Part shown: piece after piece, positions 54,742 to 63,725 of the stretch
Layout: the number at the start of each line of letters is the position of its first letter
Numbering within the stretch: the stretch's first letter is position 1
Assembly: GCF_030272895.1 (NCBI RefSeq)
Contig: NZ_JALRNF010000011.1
Location: 1 to 64,000 of the forward strand
From: Pseudomonas sp. BGr12
Lineage (GTDB): Bacteria; Pseudomonadota; Gammaproteobacteria; Pseudomonadales; Pseudomonadaceae
Direction: 5' to 3'
DNA: 64,000 nt
Notes under the pieces: model-generated
Databases searched by the model: none
What the model saw: the letters and a program-made list of their open reading frames with translations, nothing else
Told to the model about the DNA's origin: nothing
Made by a program: the position numbers and the translations under genes

Positions 54742-56484
54742 GTGAGCATAAATCCCTTGGCCCGCAGCGCACCGCAGCCTGCCGCCGATACCTCATCCGC
54801 CTATGCCACGGCTGCCAGTGCGGCGGCGCGTACGCTGGAATATGCCCATATTGCCGCCAAGGCCCTGGCTTCGGTCAGCCATGCCGGTAGCGGACAATCG
54901 ATCGCCGGGCGTCCGCAGTTGACGCCACCGGCAGCGCAGCAATCGGGCAGCCAGGCGAACTTCATCGAACTGATGGCGGCGGTCAGCGAGTTGCTTGGCG
55001 AGGTCGAGAATCACAAGCTCAAGCAACGGTTGGAGCTACAGCTGAGCAAGTACAGTGCCGTTGCCCAAGGGCATAGCCAACTGTCCGCCGACTATGCGGC
55101 GGCTGTTGATGCGCTGCAAGCGGCTGAAGCCGATGTGCAGGTCAGCCAGCAACAGCTGGCCCAGGCCCATGAGCGCGTCGAGCACACCCGGCAGCAGCTG
55201 CAGGCCAGCGAGCAGCGACTGGCCGGGCTAGAACCGGGAACCCCTGAGCATGAGGCCGAGCTGGCACTGATGCAGTCGCTTCAGGGGCAGTTGCACGCGG
55301 AGCAGGGACGTTTGCAGAGCACCCTTGCGCAGCACCGCCAGTTGGTGGCGGTCGCGGACCAGGCGGCCCTCAGGGCCCAGGAGAAAACCGCCCAGGTGCA
55401 GCAGGCCGGCATCACGGGGGGGGCTGTCAAAGCCGCTGCCCAGCGCCTGCTCGACACGTCTGGCCAGGCATTGCTCATGCGTTTGCAGATCATCGAGCTG
55501 CTGGGTGAGGCCGCCGAGGAAATGGAGCGGTTCAGCCATGAGCTGTTCCAGCAGTTGCAGAAGCAGATCCAGGAGCACATGAAGCTTGAATCTGAAAAAT
55601 ACCTCGACGAGCTGCGCAAGGCCGAGGCCGCGGAAAAGACCGGCAGTTGCCTGAGCAAGTTGCTCGGCCCGCTGATCGCCGTCGTGGCCACCGTCGTCGG
55701 TGCGGTGGTGACCGCCGTTTCAGCCGGTGCCCTGGCCGGTGCCGCCGTCGCGCTGGTAGGCGTGGCCCTGATGGCCACCGACAAGCTGGTCGAGCACACC
55801 ACCGGGGTATCGATCATGGGCGAGGTGAGCAAACCGCTGATGAAGGTCGTGCAAGAGGCGATCAAGCTGTTTACCCAGCTCTACGCCGAAGCGCTCAAAG
55901 GCTTGGGGGTGTTCAGCGAAAAGACGGCGCAGCGCATTGCCGAGATCGGCGGGATGATTGCCGGCATCGTCGCCACCATCGGTGCCGTGGCCCTGGCGGC
56001 GATGGGCGCTGGCGCGGTGCTGGGGCCGGTCATCTCCAAGGTCGCGGCGAAGATCGGCGAGATGATCAGCAAGATGCTGCCGACCCTGGTGCAGGCCCTG
56101 CAACAGACGGCCAGCGCTGCCAGCAGCAGCCTGACCCAGGCCATGGGCAAGTTGAGCCATGCGCTGGGCCTGAACCTGGACAAAGCCACGGTTTCGCTCT
56201 ACGCCACGCGCGCCGAAATGCTGCTCGGCGCTGCGGAAGTCGGCAGTGTGGCTACGCAGTCGAGCTTGCAGATCAAGGGGGCGGTGCACCAGGAAAAGGC
56301 CGCCGACCGCCTGGCCGATGTCGAAGTATCCCGCAGTCTCAATGAGGCGATGGCCCAGTACATGGGCGAGATCATCGAGCGCTACGGCAAGGCCATGCAG
56401 GAACGTGCGCGGGCAGTGGAGCAGTTGTTCCAGGACCTGCAGCATCGCACCTCGATCAGTCAACAAATGGCCAGGAATATCTGA
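54742..56484 (+). CDS. sctE: Translocator SctE (SipB/IpaB type)
   Basis: The 580-residue hydrophobic translocon protein (IpaB 580, SipB 593) has an Ala/Gln-rich coiled coil at about 95-250 and two long hydrophobic segments near 306-346 and 401-431, the SipB membrane-inserting regions. It is secreted and inserted in the host membrane with SctB. The start is a GTG with AAAAGGAG eight bases upstream. A run of eight Gs lies at 55416-55423 within the intact frame. Confidence 0.93.
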   Translation: MSINPLARSAPQPAADTSSAYATAASAAARTLEYAHIAAKALASVSHAGSGQSIAGRPQLTPPAAQQSGSQANFIELMAAVSELLGEVENHKLKQRLELQLSKYSAVAQGHSQLSADYAAAVDALQAAEADVQVSQQQLAQAHERVEHTRQQLQASEQRLAGLEPGTPEHEAELALMQSLQGQLHAEQGRLQSTLAQHRQLVAVADQAALRAQEKTAQVQQAGITGGAVKAAAQRLLDTSGQALLMRLQIIELLGEAAEEMERFSHELFQQLQKQIQEHMKLESEKYLDELRKAEAAEKTGSCLSKLLGPLIAVVATVVGAVVTAVSAGALAGAAVALVGVALMATDKLVEHTTGVSIMGEVSKPLMKVVQEAIKLFTQLYAEALKGLGVFSEKTAQRIAEIGGMIAGIVATIGAVALAAMGAGAVLGPVISKVAAKIGEMISKMLPTLVQALQQTASAASSSLTQAMGKLSHALGLNLDKATVSLYATRAEMLLGAAEVGSVATQSSLQIKGAVHQEKAADRLADVEVSRSLNEAMAQYMGEIIERYGKAMQERARAVEQLFQDLQHRTSISQQMARNI

Positions 56485-56494
56485 AGGAGCTTGC

Positions 56495-57556
56495 ATGACC
56501 ACTATCAACGTAGCGACACCTTCGCTCATCGTGTCGGCCGACGCATTCAAACCGGTCGCTAACCCGGCCGTCATCACCCAAGCCCCGGACCCGGCCAGGG
56601 TGGGGCAGGACCAGGTCCTGACCGCGCCAACCTTGCCCCTGGCCCTACCTGCTCTCGGGCAGATGCAGTCATTGATAAGTACCGAGGACTGGACCTCGCG
56701 CGAGAAGGAACTGACCGTCGAGGTGTTCAAACGCACCCTGGAAGAGCCAGAACGCGACAGACTGAGCTTTGACCCGGGGGCCTGGGAAAGCCATGTGGGC
56801 ATTCTGCTCGCGGCGATCATTGCGATGAACGTAGCGCGCCTGGCCAATGCCCAGCTGCGTGGTCACTACACCATTGTCAGTGCCGAAGCGGCCAGGGCCC
56901 AGGGTCAAGCCATACGCGAGGCAGGTACCGCGCAACTCAATAGCGCCATCAGCGGTGCGGTGCTGGCCGGGGTGATGGCTGTCGGTGGCACCGCCCTCAA
57001 CTTCAAAGGGTTGGCGGGCAAGCATGCGGATATCAGCATGCACAAGCGCACTGCCATGGATGCCGGCAATGTTGCCGGCGAGTTGCAGGGGCAGCGTGCA
57101 CGCAGTGATTTCGAGCCAGGCGTGCCGACCCCGGTGCGGACCCTGGACGATGCCGGCAAGCCGGGCACCACCGACTTCACCCCCAAAGGACGTAGCGCCA
57201 GCCCGGAGGAACAGGCCTGGTTCGACAGCGAGATCCTCAAGGCGCAAAAGCAGGCCCGGCAATCGGAATGGCAGAGTCAGATGAACGAGAAGGGCTACCT
57301 CAAGCCACAGCTCTACGGACAGTTGCTCAGCTCATTGGCGATGACCGTCAGCAATGCCGTGTCGAGCATGGTCCGTCTTGGTGAATACGCTGCCCGTGAA
57401 CGCGAGCTCTTGCAGCAGAGTGCCCAGATGGTGACCAAGGGCCTTGCCGAGGAAGTCGGGCAGAAGGATGCCGCCGATGCCAACCTGCTGAACAAGTTGA
57501 TGGATATGGTCTTGCAGATCATGCAATCGCGCGCTGCGGCATCGGCTATTCGTTGA
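56495..57556 (+). CDS. sctB: Translocator SctB (SipC/IpaC type)
   Basis: The 353-residue protein (IpaC 363) has a low-complexity secretion N-terminus, hydrophobic segments near 101-117 and 147-168, and a helical C-terminus (LSSLAMTVSNAVSSMVRLGE). It is the second pore protein; in SPI-1 the C-terminal part also acts on host actin, which cannot be judged here. AAGGAG lies upstream, ten bases after sctE. Confidence 0.9.
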   Translation: MTTINVATPSLIVSADAFKPVANPAVITQAPDPARVGQDQVLTAPTLPLALPALGQMQSLISTEDWTSREKELTVEVFKRTLEEPERDRLSFDPGAWESHVGILLAAIIAMNVARLANAQLRGHYTIVSAEAARAQGQAIREAGTAQLNSAISGAVLAGVMAVGGTALNFKGLAGKHADISMHKRTAMDAGNVAGELQGQRARSDFEPGVPTPVRTLDDAGKPGTTDFTPKGRSASPEEQAWFDSEILKAQKQARQSEWQSQMNEKGYLKPQLYGQLLSSLAMTVSNAVSSMVRLGEYAARERELLQQSAQMVTKGLAEEVGQKDAADANLLNKLMDMVLQIMQSRAAASAIR

Positions 57557-57568
57557 GTGGGAGGTCTT

Positions 57569-58387
57569 ATGAGTATTTCGGTTGTCACAACATTACCCCC
57601 GACAATGTCGCTGTCATCGGCGGGAGTGATCGATCCACGACCTTCAAGCGCAACTACCATGGCAACGCTTGCGGCATTGGTCCAGGAACAATTTGAACGG
57701 ACCAGCCAATCCCGCCCTGAGCGGATGGCGCCCGGCCCCGCCGAGCGCAGCCTGCCGGGTGTGCAGGCCGCCGACGAGTTCTTTGAAAAACTGATCGACC
57801 TGATCGGTTTGATCAAGGATGAGTACCTCAGTCCCTACACTCATATCCTCGACAGTTATCAGAAGTTCTTTGCAGCCTTCACCAGCAAGATCACCAGTGA
57901 CATGCAGTGGTGGATCGGCAGCGCCGAGGAAGGCAAGAAAGTCACTATTGACGGTGCGGTGTTTCATCAGAAATTCGATGAGTTGATACGTGAGTTCACC
58001 TTGCCTAACTCCGCTGCCGTGCTGTTCCCCGAACCGGGCAGGCCTGCGGCGAGCCAGCAGGAAGCCGAGAAGTGGCAGGCTGCCCTGGGGCTGCCGGCCA
58101 GCTCGGTGAAGCGCCTGTCAACGGGTGGCTATGGTGTGGTCATGGACCTGTCACCGATCGACGTACTCAAGGCGGGTACACCGAACTTCCATGACACCTG
58201 GGACACTGCCAGGTTCCAGGCCTGGCAGTCCGGCTTCAACGCTCAGGAGGAGCGCATGAAGAACCAATTGCAGTCCTTCACCCAGAAGTTTTCCAACGCC
58301 AACAGCTACCACGACAACTTCAACAAGACCCTGTCGTCACACTTGAGCCAGTTCGCCGACATGCTCAAACACATGACCACCTTATGA
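57569..58387 (+). CDS. sctA: Needle-tip protein SctA (SipD/IpaD/BipD type)
   Basis: The 272-residue protein carries the coiled-coil start (LIDLIGLIKDEYLSPYTHIL) and the C-terminal helix of the IpaD family (FNAQEERMKNQLQSFTQKFS, then NANSYHDNF and a run to the end). It would cap the needle and control translocon insertion. It is shorter than IpaD (332) and SipD (343); the reduction appears to be in the N-terminal part. ATG 57569 has GGGAGG upstream. Confidence 0.9.
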   Translation: MSISVVTTLPPTMSLSSAGVIDPRPSSATTMATLAALVQEQFERTSQSRPERMAPGPAERSLPGVQAADEFFEKLIDLIGLIKDEYLSPYTHILDSYQKFFAAFTSKITSDMQWWIGSAEEGKKVTIDGAVFHQKFDELIREFTLPNSAAVLFPEPGRPAASQQEAEKWQAALGLPASSVKRLSTGGYGVVMDLSPIDVLKAGTPNFHDTWDTARFQAWQSGFNAQEERMKNQLQSFTQKFSNANSYHDNFNKTLSSHLSQFADMLKHMTTL

Positions 58388-58638
58388 GTACCGGCGTCGA
58401 GCAGCAGGTGATTACCGTGCTGGCCACCTGTCTGGGAACGGGCGGGCAGCACATCGCGCCCGGCGCCGACCTGGTGCATGACCTGGGCTGTGATTCGCTG
58501 AACATCGTCGAGCTGGCCGAGGCGCTCAATGAACGCTTCAACCTGCAGTTGGACCCGGAGGTGGTCAGGCACTGGCGCTGTGTCAGTGATGTGGTAAGAA
58601 CGGTCGAGCAGGCACTGATGAGTTGTTCGCTCGAATAG
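58384..58638 (+). CDS. iacP: T3SS-associated acyl carrier protein IacP
   Basis: The 84-residue acyl carrier protein has the phosphopantetheine site DLGCDSLNIVELAEAL (Ser in DSL) and follows the tip gene with an ATGA overlap, as in SPI-1 (sipD-sipA-iacP there). IacP promotes translocator secretion in Salmonella by an unsettled mechanism. Confidence 0.92.
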   Translation: MSTGVEQQVITVLATCLGTGGQHIAPGADLVHDLGCDSLNIVELAEALNERFNLQLDPEVVRHWRCVSDVVRTVEQALMSCSLE

Positions 58639-58673
58639 TCCTACGTAGTCCTGCGGGCTTTTGTGGTTGGTCC

Positions 58674-58694
58674 GTAGGCTAACGCCTACATTTT
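58674..58694 (+). terminator. Possible terminator after iacP
   Basis: GTAGGC-TAAC-GCCTAC followed by ATTTT forms a short hairpin with a T run 35 bases past the iacP stop. It would end the sicA-iacP message and give the HilA-like gene its own promoter. The stem is only six pairs. Confidence 0.5.
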
Positions 58695-58767
58695 CACCGG
58701 GAAGGAATGCTTACTGTTATCGGCCTGCAAGCCGTCCAAGGTGCGCTTGCACCGAATGCGACGAGCG

Positions 58768-59556
58768 ATGACAGGCCCCAGCCCGATGACGGCATTTTCC
58801 AATCCCCCAGACACACTCACCTATGCCTTCGAGGGTTGGCGTCTGTGCCCTGATGGTGTGCTGTGGCACGCCGGTCGCGGCCAGCACCTGCCGCCCAAGG
58901 AGCGGCAGGTACTGCGTCTGCTGCTGGCCAATGCCGGTCGGCTGGTGTCCAAGGGCAGCTTGCTGGATGCGGTCTGGCCGGGCATGGATACCGCCGAAGA
59001 ATCGCTGACCCGCTGCATCTGCGTGTTGCGCAAGCTGTTCAAGGGCCGGCGTCATCTGATCGTCACAGTCTACGGCAGGGGCTATCGCTTCAATGGCCAG
59101 GTGCAGCGCCTGGCCGGCCTGCTCGACAGCCCCCCGGGTTTGCCTACCTTGGCCATCCTGCCGTTGCGCGGGCAGTTACCGGTCGACATGCTGGTGCTCA
59201 ACGAAACCATCAAGTGCGTAGTGCGCAAGGCCTTGAGGCAACGGGTCGAACTGTTGTCATTCTCGGTGGCCAGCCTGTGTGCCACGCCACTGGAGGCCAT
59301 CGACCTGATCGAATGCCTGGCGCCCGACCATTACTTGAGTGGTTACTGCGTCGATACCGAAGGGTATTACCAATTGGCGGTCGAACTGGTCAGGGGACAC
59401 GATCATCGAATCGTGGATTGCCGCCTGCTCGCCGGTTGCCGGCAACAGGTACTGGACCAGTTGCTCGGTTTTCTCGAAGCCTGCTTTCCCTTGCCGCCAG
59501 CGGCTGCCAGACAACCATCAGATTCTCATCAGGATCGCCAACGCCGGCTGCCCTAG
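58768..59556 (+). CDS. HilA-like winged-helix T3SS regulator, short form
   Basis: The N-terminal 100 residues are an OmpR/ToxR-type winged helix (LPPKERQVLRLLLANAGRLV; SLTRCICVLRKLFKG; TVYGRGYRFNG). A central domain follows (LPTLAILPLRGQLPVDMLVL), as in HilA and CadC relatives. At 262 residues it lacks the TPR half of Salmonella HilA (553). The start is uncertain: ATGs at 58756, 58768 and 58786 are in frame and none has a good ribosome site. It lies directly before sctD, the operon HilA activates in Salmonella. Confidence 0.82.
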   Translation: MTGPSPMTAFSNPPDTLTYAFEGWRLCPDGVLWHAGRGQHLPPKERQVLRLLLANAGRLVSKGSLLDAVWPGMDTAEESLTRCICVLRKLFKGRRHLIVTVYGRGYRFNGQVQRLAGLLDSPPGLPTLAILPLRGQLPVDMLVLNETIKCVVRKALRQRVELLSFSVASLCATPLEAIDLIECLAPDHYLSGYCVDTEGYYQLAVELVRGHDHRIVDCRLLAGCRQQVLDQLLGFLEACFPLPPAAARQPSDSHQDRQRRLP

Positions 59557-59601
59557 GCTCTGCGCAGTTCGTGCTCGTTCACGCCTTCCAAGGGGGCCGG
59601 T

Positions 59602-60750
59602 ATGCAAGAAACCTCGACAGATTCCTGTGTCATGCGTGTGTTCAATGGCCCAATGGCAGGATGCGAGTTTGTCCTGGCGGCGGGCTCGACCCAGGTCATG
59701 GTCGGACCGGCTGGCGAAATGGCGTCAGTCACCTTGCAGGGCGTGGCGCAGCAACAGGTGTTGTTCATTGCGCTGGATCAGGATGCGTGCAGTTTCGAAG
59801 TCATGGTCGACGCCCCGGGCGGGCAATCGATACGAGGCCGGTTGTTGCAAGCCTCGCCTGCGCCATGGCAGCACTGGCCCTTGCAGCAACAGCAGGTCAT
59901 CGGTGGACTGCAGGTTGCCTTTCGCCTGAGCGCTCAAGCCTGGAACCTGCAGCCGGCACCAGCGCCATCGGTCCGCAGGGGCAGGTGGTACGGCTCGTTG
60001 CACAGGGGCGCTGGCGTGCTTGCGCTGTGCCTGTTGTTGACTTCGCTCGGTGTCTGGTCGCTACCTGATCGCACGGTCTCTGAACAACAGCGCAGCGTAT
60101 CGGCATTGGTCAGCACTCATGCGCAGGTGCTGCAAGGGCGTGATCAGTTGATCTATGTGCTGGTCGATTCGCAGCGCGAGGCCAGCTGGATCCGTCAGGT
60201 ACTGATGCGTCATCAGTTGCAGGGGGTTGCGCTGATTGTCACGGCCCAGGAGCAGCAACGGCTGGAACAGCAATTGCTGACGCTCGAGCCCGGGCTGGCG
60301 CTTCGGCTGCTTGATCTGAGCGAGCCGCAGCGCCCCTTGCTGGTGCTTGCCGGCGAGCCGCTGGAGCAAGGGCTCAAGGAGCGTCTCGAGCAGCAGTTGC
60401 TGCGGCTTGCGCCCTACGCCGAACATCTGGAATTCCGCCTGCAGGACGACCGGGCCAGTGTCGAACAGGCCATTGCTGGCCTGCGCCAGATTGGCGTGCC
60501 GTTCCGGCGCGAAGACCCGCCGGGCAGTGTTGCCCTGCGCATCGAAGGCAACCTGCAGGACAGCCAGCTGGAGGCCGTCCGGCGCTTCATCAGGCGCTTC
60601 GAACAGCAGTGGGGCACGGGTTTCGTGCACTTTTCCATCGTACTTCAGGACGACCGGCTCAAGGGCCTTTCGTATCAGGTTGGTGAGCAGGGCTACATCA
60701 AACCCTCGTCGACTTCCTGGCAATTTCAATCCACCCACACAGGTACTTGA
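59602..60750 (+). CDS. sctD: T3SS inner ring protein SctD (PrgH/MxiG type)
   Basis: The 382-residue protein (PrgH 392) has an N-terminal FHA-like cytoplasmic domain, one span near 136-155 (GAGVLALCLLLTSLGVW) and three periplasmic ring domains. Its place before the needle gene is that of prgH. GGGGG lies upstream of the ATG at suitable spacing. Sequence is divergent, but architecture and context agree. Confidence 0.9.
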   Translation: MQETSTDSCVMRVFNGPMAGCEFVLAAGSTQVMVGPAGEMASVTLQGVAQQQVLFIALDQDACSFEVMVDAPGGQSIRGRLLQASPAPWQHWPLQQQQVIGGLQVAFRLSAQAWNLQPAPAPSVRRGRWYGSLHRGAGVLALCLLLTSLGVWSLPDRTVSEQQRSVSALVSTHAQVLQGRDQLIYVLVDSQREASWIRQVLMRHQLQGVALIVTAQEQQRLEQQLLTLEPGLALRLLDLSEPQRPLLVLAGEPLEQGLKERLEQQLLRLAPYAEHLEFRLQDDRASVEQAIAGLRQIGVPFRREDPPGSVALRIEGNLQDSQLEAVRRFIRRFEQQWGTGFVHFSIVLQDDRLKGLSYQVGEQGYIKPSSTSWQFQSTHTGT

Positions 60751-60753
60751 GCC

Positions 60754-61014
60754 ATGCGTAGCGTCGCAGATCCAGTTCAGTTTCATGATGATTTTCTCGG
60801 CCGTCAGGCGGATGCCTTCGAACAGGGGGCGCAGGGTTTGAAACAGGCCCTGGACAAAGCCCTGCAAGACTTGCAGGCCGATGCCTCGGATCCGACCTTG
60901 CTGGCGGCGTATCAGGCGGCGTTCTCCTCCTACACCGTGTTCCGCAATGCGCAGACCAACACGGTCAAGGGTTTCAAGGACATCGACATGGCCATCATCC
61001 AGGCGGCTCGCTGA
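60754..61014 (+). CDS. sctF: T3SS needle protein SctF (PrgI/MxiH type)
   Basis: The 86-residue helical protein has the needle-family pattern: [20 protein letters not shown] at the helical hairpin and an end with [18 protein letters not shown], close to PrgI. It polymerises into the hollow needle. It starts three bases after sctD. Confidence 0.95.
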   Translation: MRSVADPVQFHDDFLGRQADAFEQGAQGLKQALDKALQDLQADASDPTLLAAYQAAFSSYTVFRNAQTNTVKGFKDIDMAIIQAAR

Positions 61015-61055
61015 TTGTCCCGGTGAGTTGTCCCTTACTCAGGAGCGTTACATCC

Positions 61056-61361
61056 ATGGCGATCGATTCCATTGCCGGCTTTGCCGCATCAGGCCCGGTC
61101 CGGGGGCTTCACGAAGGTGTCCACAGTGCACCGGTGTCCTTGCAGGACCGGCTGGTTCACGCCTTCGCCGAGTCGGCCCAGGCCAGCGAGCTGCGTGTCT
61201 CCGGCATCGAGCAACTGTTGCAGCGTGCGGACCTTACCAGCCCGCAGGTACTGGCGCAGTTGCAGGAGCAGACCGGGCAGTACAATGTCGATATCAACCT
61301 GCTCAACACCCTGGTACGCAAGGTCGTCGGCACCGCCGAAACCTTGTTGCGCCAGTCATGA
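61056..61361 (+). CDS. sctI: T3SS inner rod protein SctI (PrgJ/MxiI type)
   Basis: The 101-residue protein equals PrgJ in length and ends in the needle-like helix [20 protein letters not shown]. It links the export gate to the needle. ATG 61056 has CAGGAGCG upstream; the frame open before it contains the ribosome site. Confidence 0.93.
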   Translation: MAIDSIAGFAASGPVRGLHEGVHSAPVSLQDRLVHAFAESAQASELRVSGIEQLLQRADLTSPQVLAQLQEQTGQYNVDINLLNTLVRKVVGTAETLLRQS

Positions 61362-62077
61362 GGGGGTGGATCGGGTTATTGCTTTGCCTGTGCCTGCTCG
61401 GCTGTCGCCAGCCCTTGCTGCTGCAGGGGCTGGACCAGCAGCAGGCCAATGAGGTGGTGGCCTTGCTGCAACGCAACAACATTGCGGTGCAGAAAGTCGA
61501 CACCGGCAAGAGCGGCTACAACGTGCTGGTCGCACAGATGGATTTTCCGGCTGCCGTGGATCTGCTGACCCAGTACGGCCTGCCTTCAAGAGCCAGAATG
61601 CAGGTGGCCGAAATGTTTCCCGCCGATGCCCTGGTGGCCTCGCCCCGTGCGGAGAAGGCACGCTTGTACTCGGCCATCGAGCAACGCCTGGAGCAATCGG
61701 TAACGGCCATGCACGGTGTGGTCTCGGCACGGGTGCATGTCAGCTACGACCTGGCCGCCGGCGAGGGTGGACGCAGCAGCGCGCCGGTGCACCTGTCGGC
61801 ACTGGTGGTGCATGAGCCCGACAGTGACGCGGACATCCTGATCGACGATCTCAAGCGCTTTCTCAAGAACAGCTTCAGTGATGTGGATTATGAGCGCATC
61901 TCTGTCGTCCTGACCCCGCGTGCAGCTATCCAGCACCATGCCCCCCAGGACATGCACGTCAGTGCCTTGCGTGGGCCTTTGCCATGGATGGTGCTGTTGC
62001 TCGTTGCCGGTCTTGCCGCTGGTGCGGGGTGGTTGTGGTACCAGCGACGGGAGGCGCGCAATGTCGTCGCAAGCTGA
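61358..62077 (+). CDS. sctJ: T3SS inner ring lipoprotein SctJ (PrgK/MxiJ type)
   Basis: The 239-residue lipoprotein has a lipobox LLGC with Cys16, the YscJ/FliF domain ([46 protein letters not shown]) and a C-terminal span near 206-228. PrgK has 252 residues. The ATG overlaps the sctI stop by four bases. Confidence 0.96.
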   Translation: MRGWIGLLLCLCLLGCRQPLLLQGLDQQQANEVVALLQRNNIAVQKVDTGKSGYNVLVAQMDFPAAVDLLTQYGLPSRARMQVAEMFPADALVASPRAEKARLYSAIEQRLEQSVTAMHGVVSARVHVSYDLAAGEGGRSSAPVHLSALVVHEPDSDADILIDDLKRFLKNSFSDVDYERISVVLTPRAAIQHHAPQDMHVSALRGPLPWMVLLLVAGLAAGAGWLWYQRREARNVVAS

Positions 62078-62624
62078 GTGGGTCGAACGGATTGCCCGCT
62101 ACCCGTCGCGCTACCTCAGCGCCGAGCGTCTCGACCTGCCTGGCGACTGTCGCGACCCTGCCGTGTTGCGGGTGCTGGACGAGATGTTGCTGCAGGGGCT
62201 GGACTTGCCGCCCATGCCGCAGTGCTGGCCGGATGACCAGATGACCTTGCTGTGGCTCCAGCATTGGCTGTTGTTGCCCGAGGTAGCGCGTTTGCTCGGT
62301 GCCTATCGGCTGTGGCCGGCATTGGTTCGGGACGCCACAACCCGTGACCTGGCACCGGCACTGCGCGCCTTTGCCAGTTGTGCGCTGGGGCCTCGGCACG
62401 GGTTCGATGCGTTGCCGACCCTGGCGCTCAAACCGCGCCTCGAAGCCGTCGGGCTCAACGCCTTGCTGGCCTGGCAGGCACAGGTGCCTGGCGCCTTGCT
62501 GGCGCGTCTGGAGCTTCAGTTTTCCATCGAGGTGGTTGCCGGCCAGGCCCAGTTGCCGGCAGCGCAACCGGACAAGGATCTACTGCTGATGGCCATGCAA
62601 CATGCTCGATTCATTGCGGCGTGA
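62061..62624 (+). CDS. sctK: T3SS sorting-platform adaptor SctK (OrgA/MxiK type)
   Basis: The 187-residue protein (OrgA 199) is Leu/Trp-rich and helical ([20 protein letters not shown]). SctK joins the SctQ pods to SctD. Identity rests on size, composition and its place between sctJ and sctL. GGGAGG precedes the ATG, which lies 17 bases inside sctJ. Confidence 0.85.
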   Translation: MSSQAEWVERIARYPSRYLSAERLDLPGDCRDPAVLRVLDEMLLQGLDLPPMPQCWPDDQMTLLWLQHWLLLPEVARLLGAYRLWPALVRDATTRDLAPALRAFASCALGPRHGFDALPTLALKPRLEAVGLNALLAWQAQVPGALLARLELQFSIEVVAGQAQLPAAQPDKDLLLMAMQHARFIAA

Positions 62625-63306
62625 AGCCGAACTGCCGGGCCTTGACCCGGTGCATGTCCGCGCTGCCGAGCGCAGCGTGGCACGACGTTGCCAGGCCCTT
62701 GAGCATCAGGCCAGGCGGGTGGCGAAACAACAGGTCGCCGAGGCACGACTGCAGGCGCAGGCGATCCGTGAGCAGGCCAGGTGCCAGGGCTATGCCGAGG
62801 GCGTGTTGAATGCTGTGCAGGACCTTGCCGATGCCTTGTTGCACAGTCAGCGCCTGGCCGGGCAAGTGCGCCAGGCGCTGATCGAGACGGCGCGTGACAC
62901 CCTGGGCGAGGTCCTCGGGCAGGTGCAGTGGATCGAGGCGCTGGTCGAGCAGTGGCCGGCAGCCAGCAACGACGCCCGTGTCCCCCTGCAGTTGCTCGCG
63001 CCGCTACGACACAAGGGAGAGCACGCTCGACTGGTGGCTGCGCTGCGCCGTCAGTGGCCGGGTGAGATCCAGGTCGAGTACCAGGCGCAGAGTCACTATC
63101 GCCTGCACCTGGGCGAGCTGGCCCTGGAGTTTCATCCACCGACGGTCCAGGCACAGTTGGCCGAGCAGGTCTTGAGGGGCAGCGATGGCCTGGCGCGGAT
63201 TGACGCAGAGCTGGACCAGGCCGCGCGGGCGACCCTGGCTGACTGTCTCGAACGCTGGCTGGCAGCACCCGGGCAAGGCGAGGAGGCGAGTGAAGATGCG
63301 GATTGA
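62602..63306 (+). CDS. sctL: T3SS ATPase regulator SctL (OrgB/MxiN type)
   Basis: The 234-residue protein (OrgB 226) has a Gln/Ala/Arg-rich coiled-coil N-terminus (ARRVAKQQVAEARLQAQAIR, then EQARCQGYAEG) and a FliH-like C-terminal domain. It joins SctN to SctQ. It overlaps sctK by 23 bases. Confidence 0.88.
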   Translation: MLDSLRREAELPGLDPVHVRAAERSVARRCQALEHQARRVAKQQVAEARLQAQAIREQARCQGYAEGVLNAVQDLADALLHSQRLAGQVRQALIETARDTLGEVLGQVQWIEALVEQWPAASNDARVPLQLLAPLRHKGEHARLVAALRRQWPGEIQVEYQAQSHYRLHLGELALEFHPPTVQAQLAEQVLRGSDGLARIDAELDQAARATLADCLERWLAAPGQGEEASEDAD

Positions 63307-63697
63307 AGGTAGTGCGCAGGGGGCACTGCCGGCAGCGGAGGCAGTGCAGTCCCTGGCGTCGCGAATGGGGCCGGTGACCCAGTCGTTCGACGACTTGTAC
63401 CGGCAGTTGCGCAGCATGAGCGGGCAGGGCGCAGCGGCCTTGTACCAGTGCATCCGCGACTGGCCGGACGGGCAGGGCGGCGGGCCTGCCTACCGTACCG
63501 TGGCCGCACAGCTGGCGGTGGTCTTGCAGGTCGTGCAACAGCTCAAGGCCGACGGGCTTGAAGAGGATCCGCTTTATCGGGAGATGCGCGCTGTTCACAC
63601 CCGGGTGTTCGGGCTCGAGTTGCAGATGAAGGCGTATGTGCAACAGGCGATGAACCCGCAGTGGGATGAGGACAGTCGCGAAGAGGTTGAGTGGTAA
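63296..63697 (+). CDS. Unknown small T3SS-locus protein (OrgC/MxiL position)
   Basis: I do not recognise this 133-residue protein by sequence. It is soluble and helical (FDDLYRQLRSMSGQGAAALY; AAQLAVVLQVVQQLKADGLE). It overlaps sctL by 11 bases, so it is co-translated with the apparatus. Salmonella has orgC and Shigella mxiL at this position; OrgC promotes needle assembly. A chaperone is another possibility. Confidence 0.7.
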   Translation: MRIEGSAQGALPAAEAVQSLASRMGPVTQSFDDLYRQLRSMSGQGAAALYQCIRDWPDGQGGGPAYRTVAAQLAVVLQVVQQLKADGLEEDPLYREMRAVHTRVFGLELQMKAYVQQAMNPQWDEDSREEVEW

Positions 63698-63725
63698 GCG
63701 GGTATCCCCTAAAAAGAGAGAGGTA

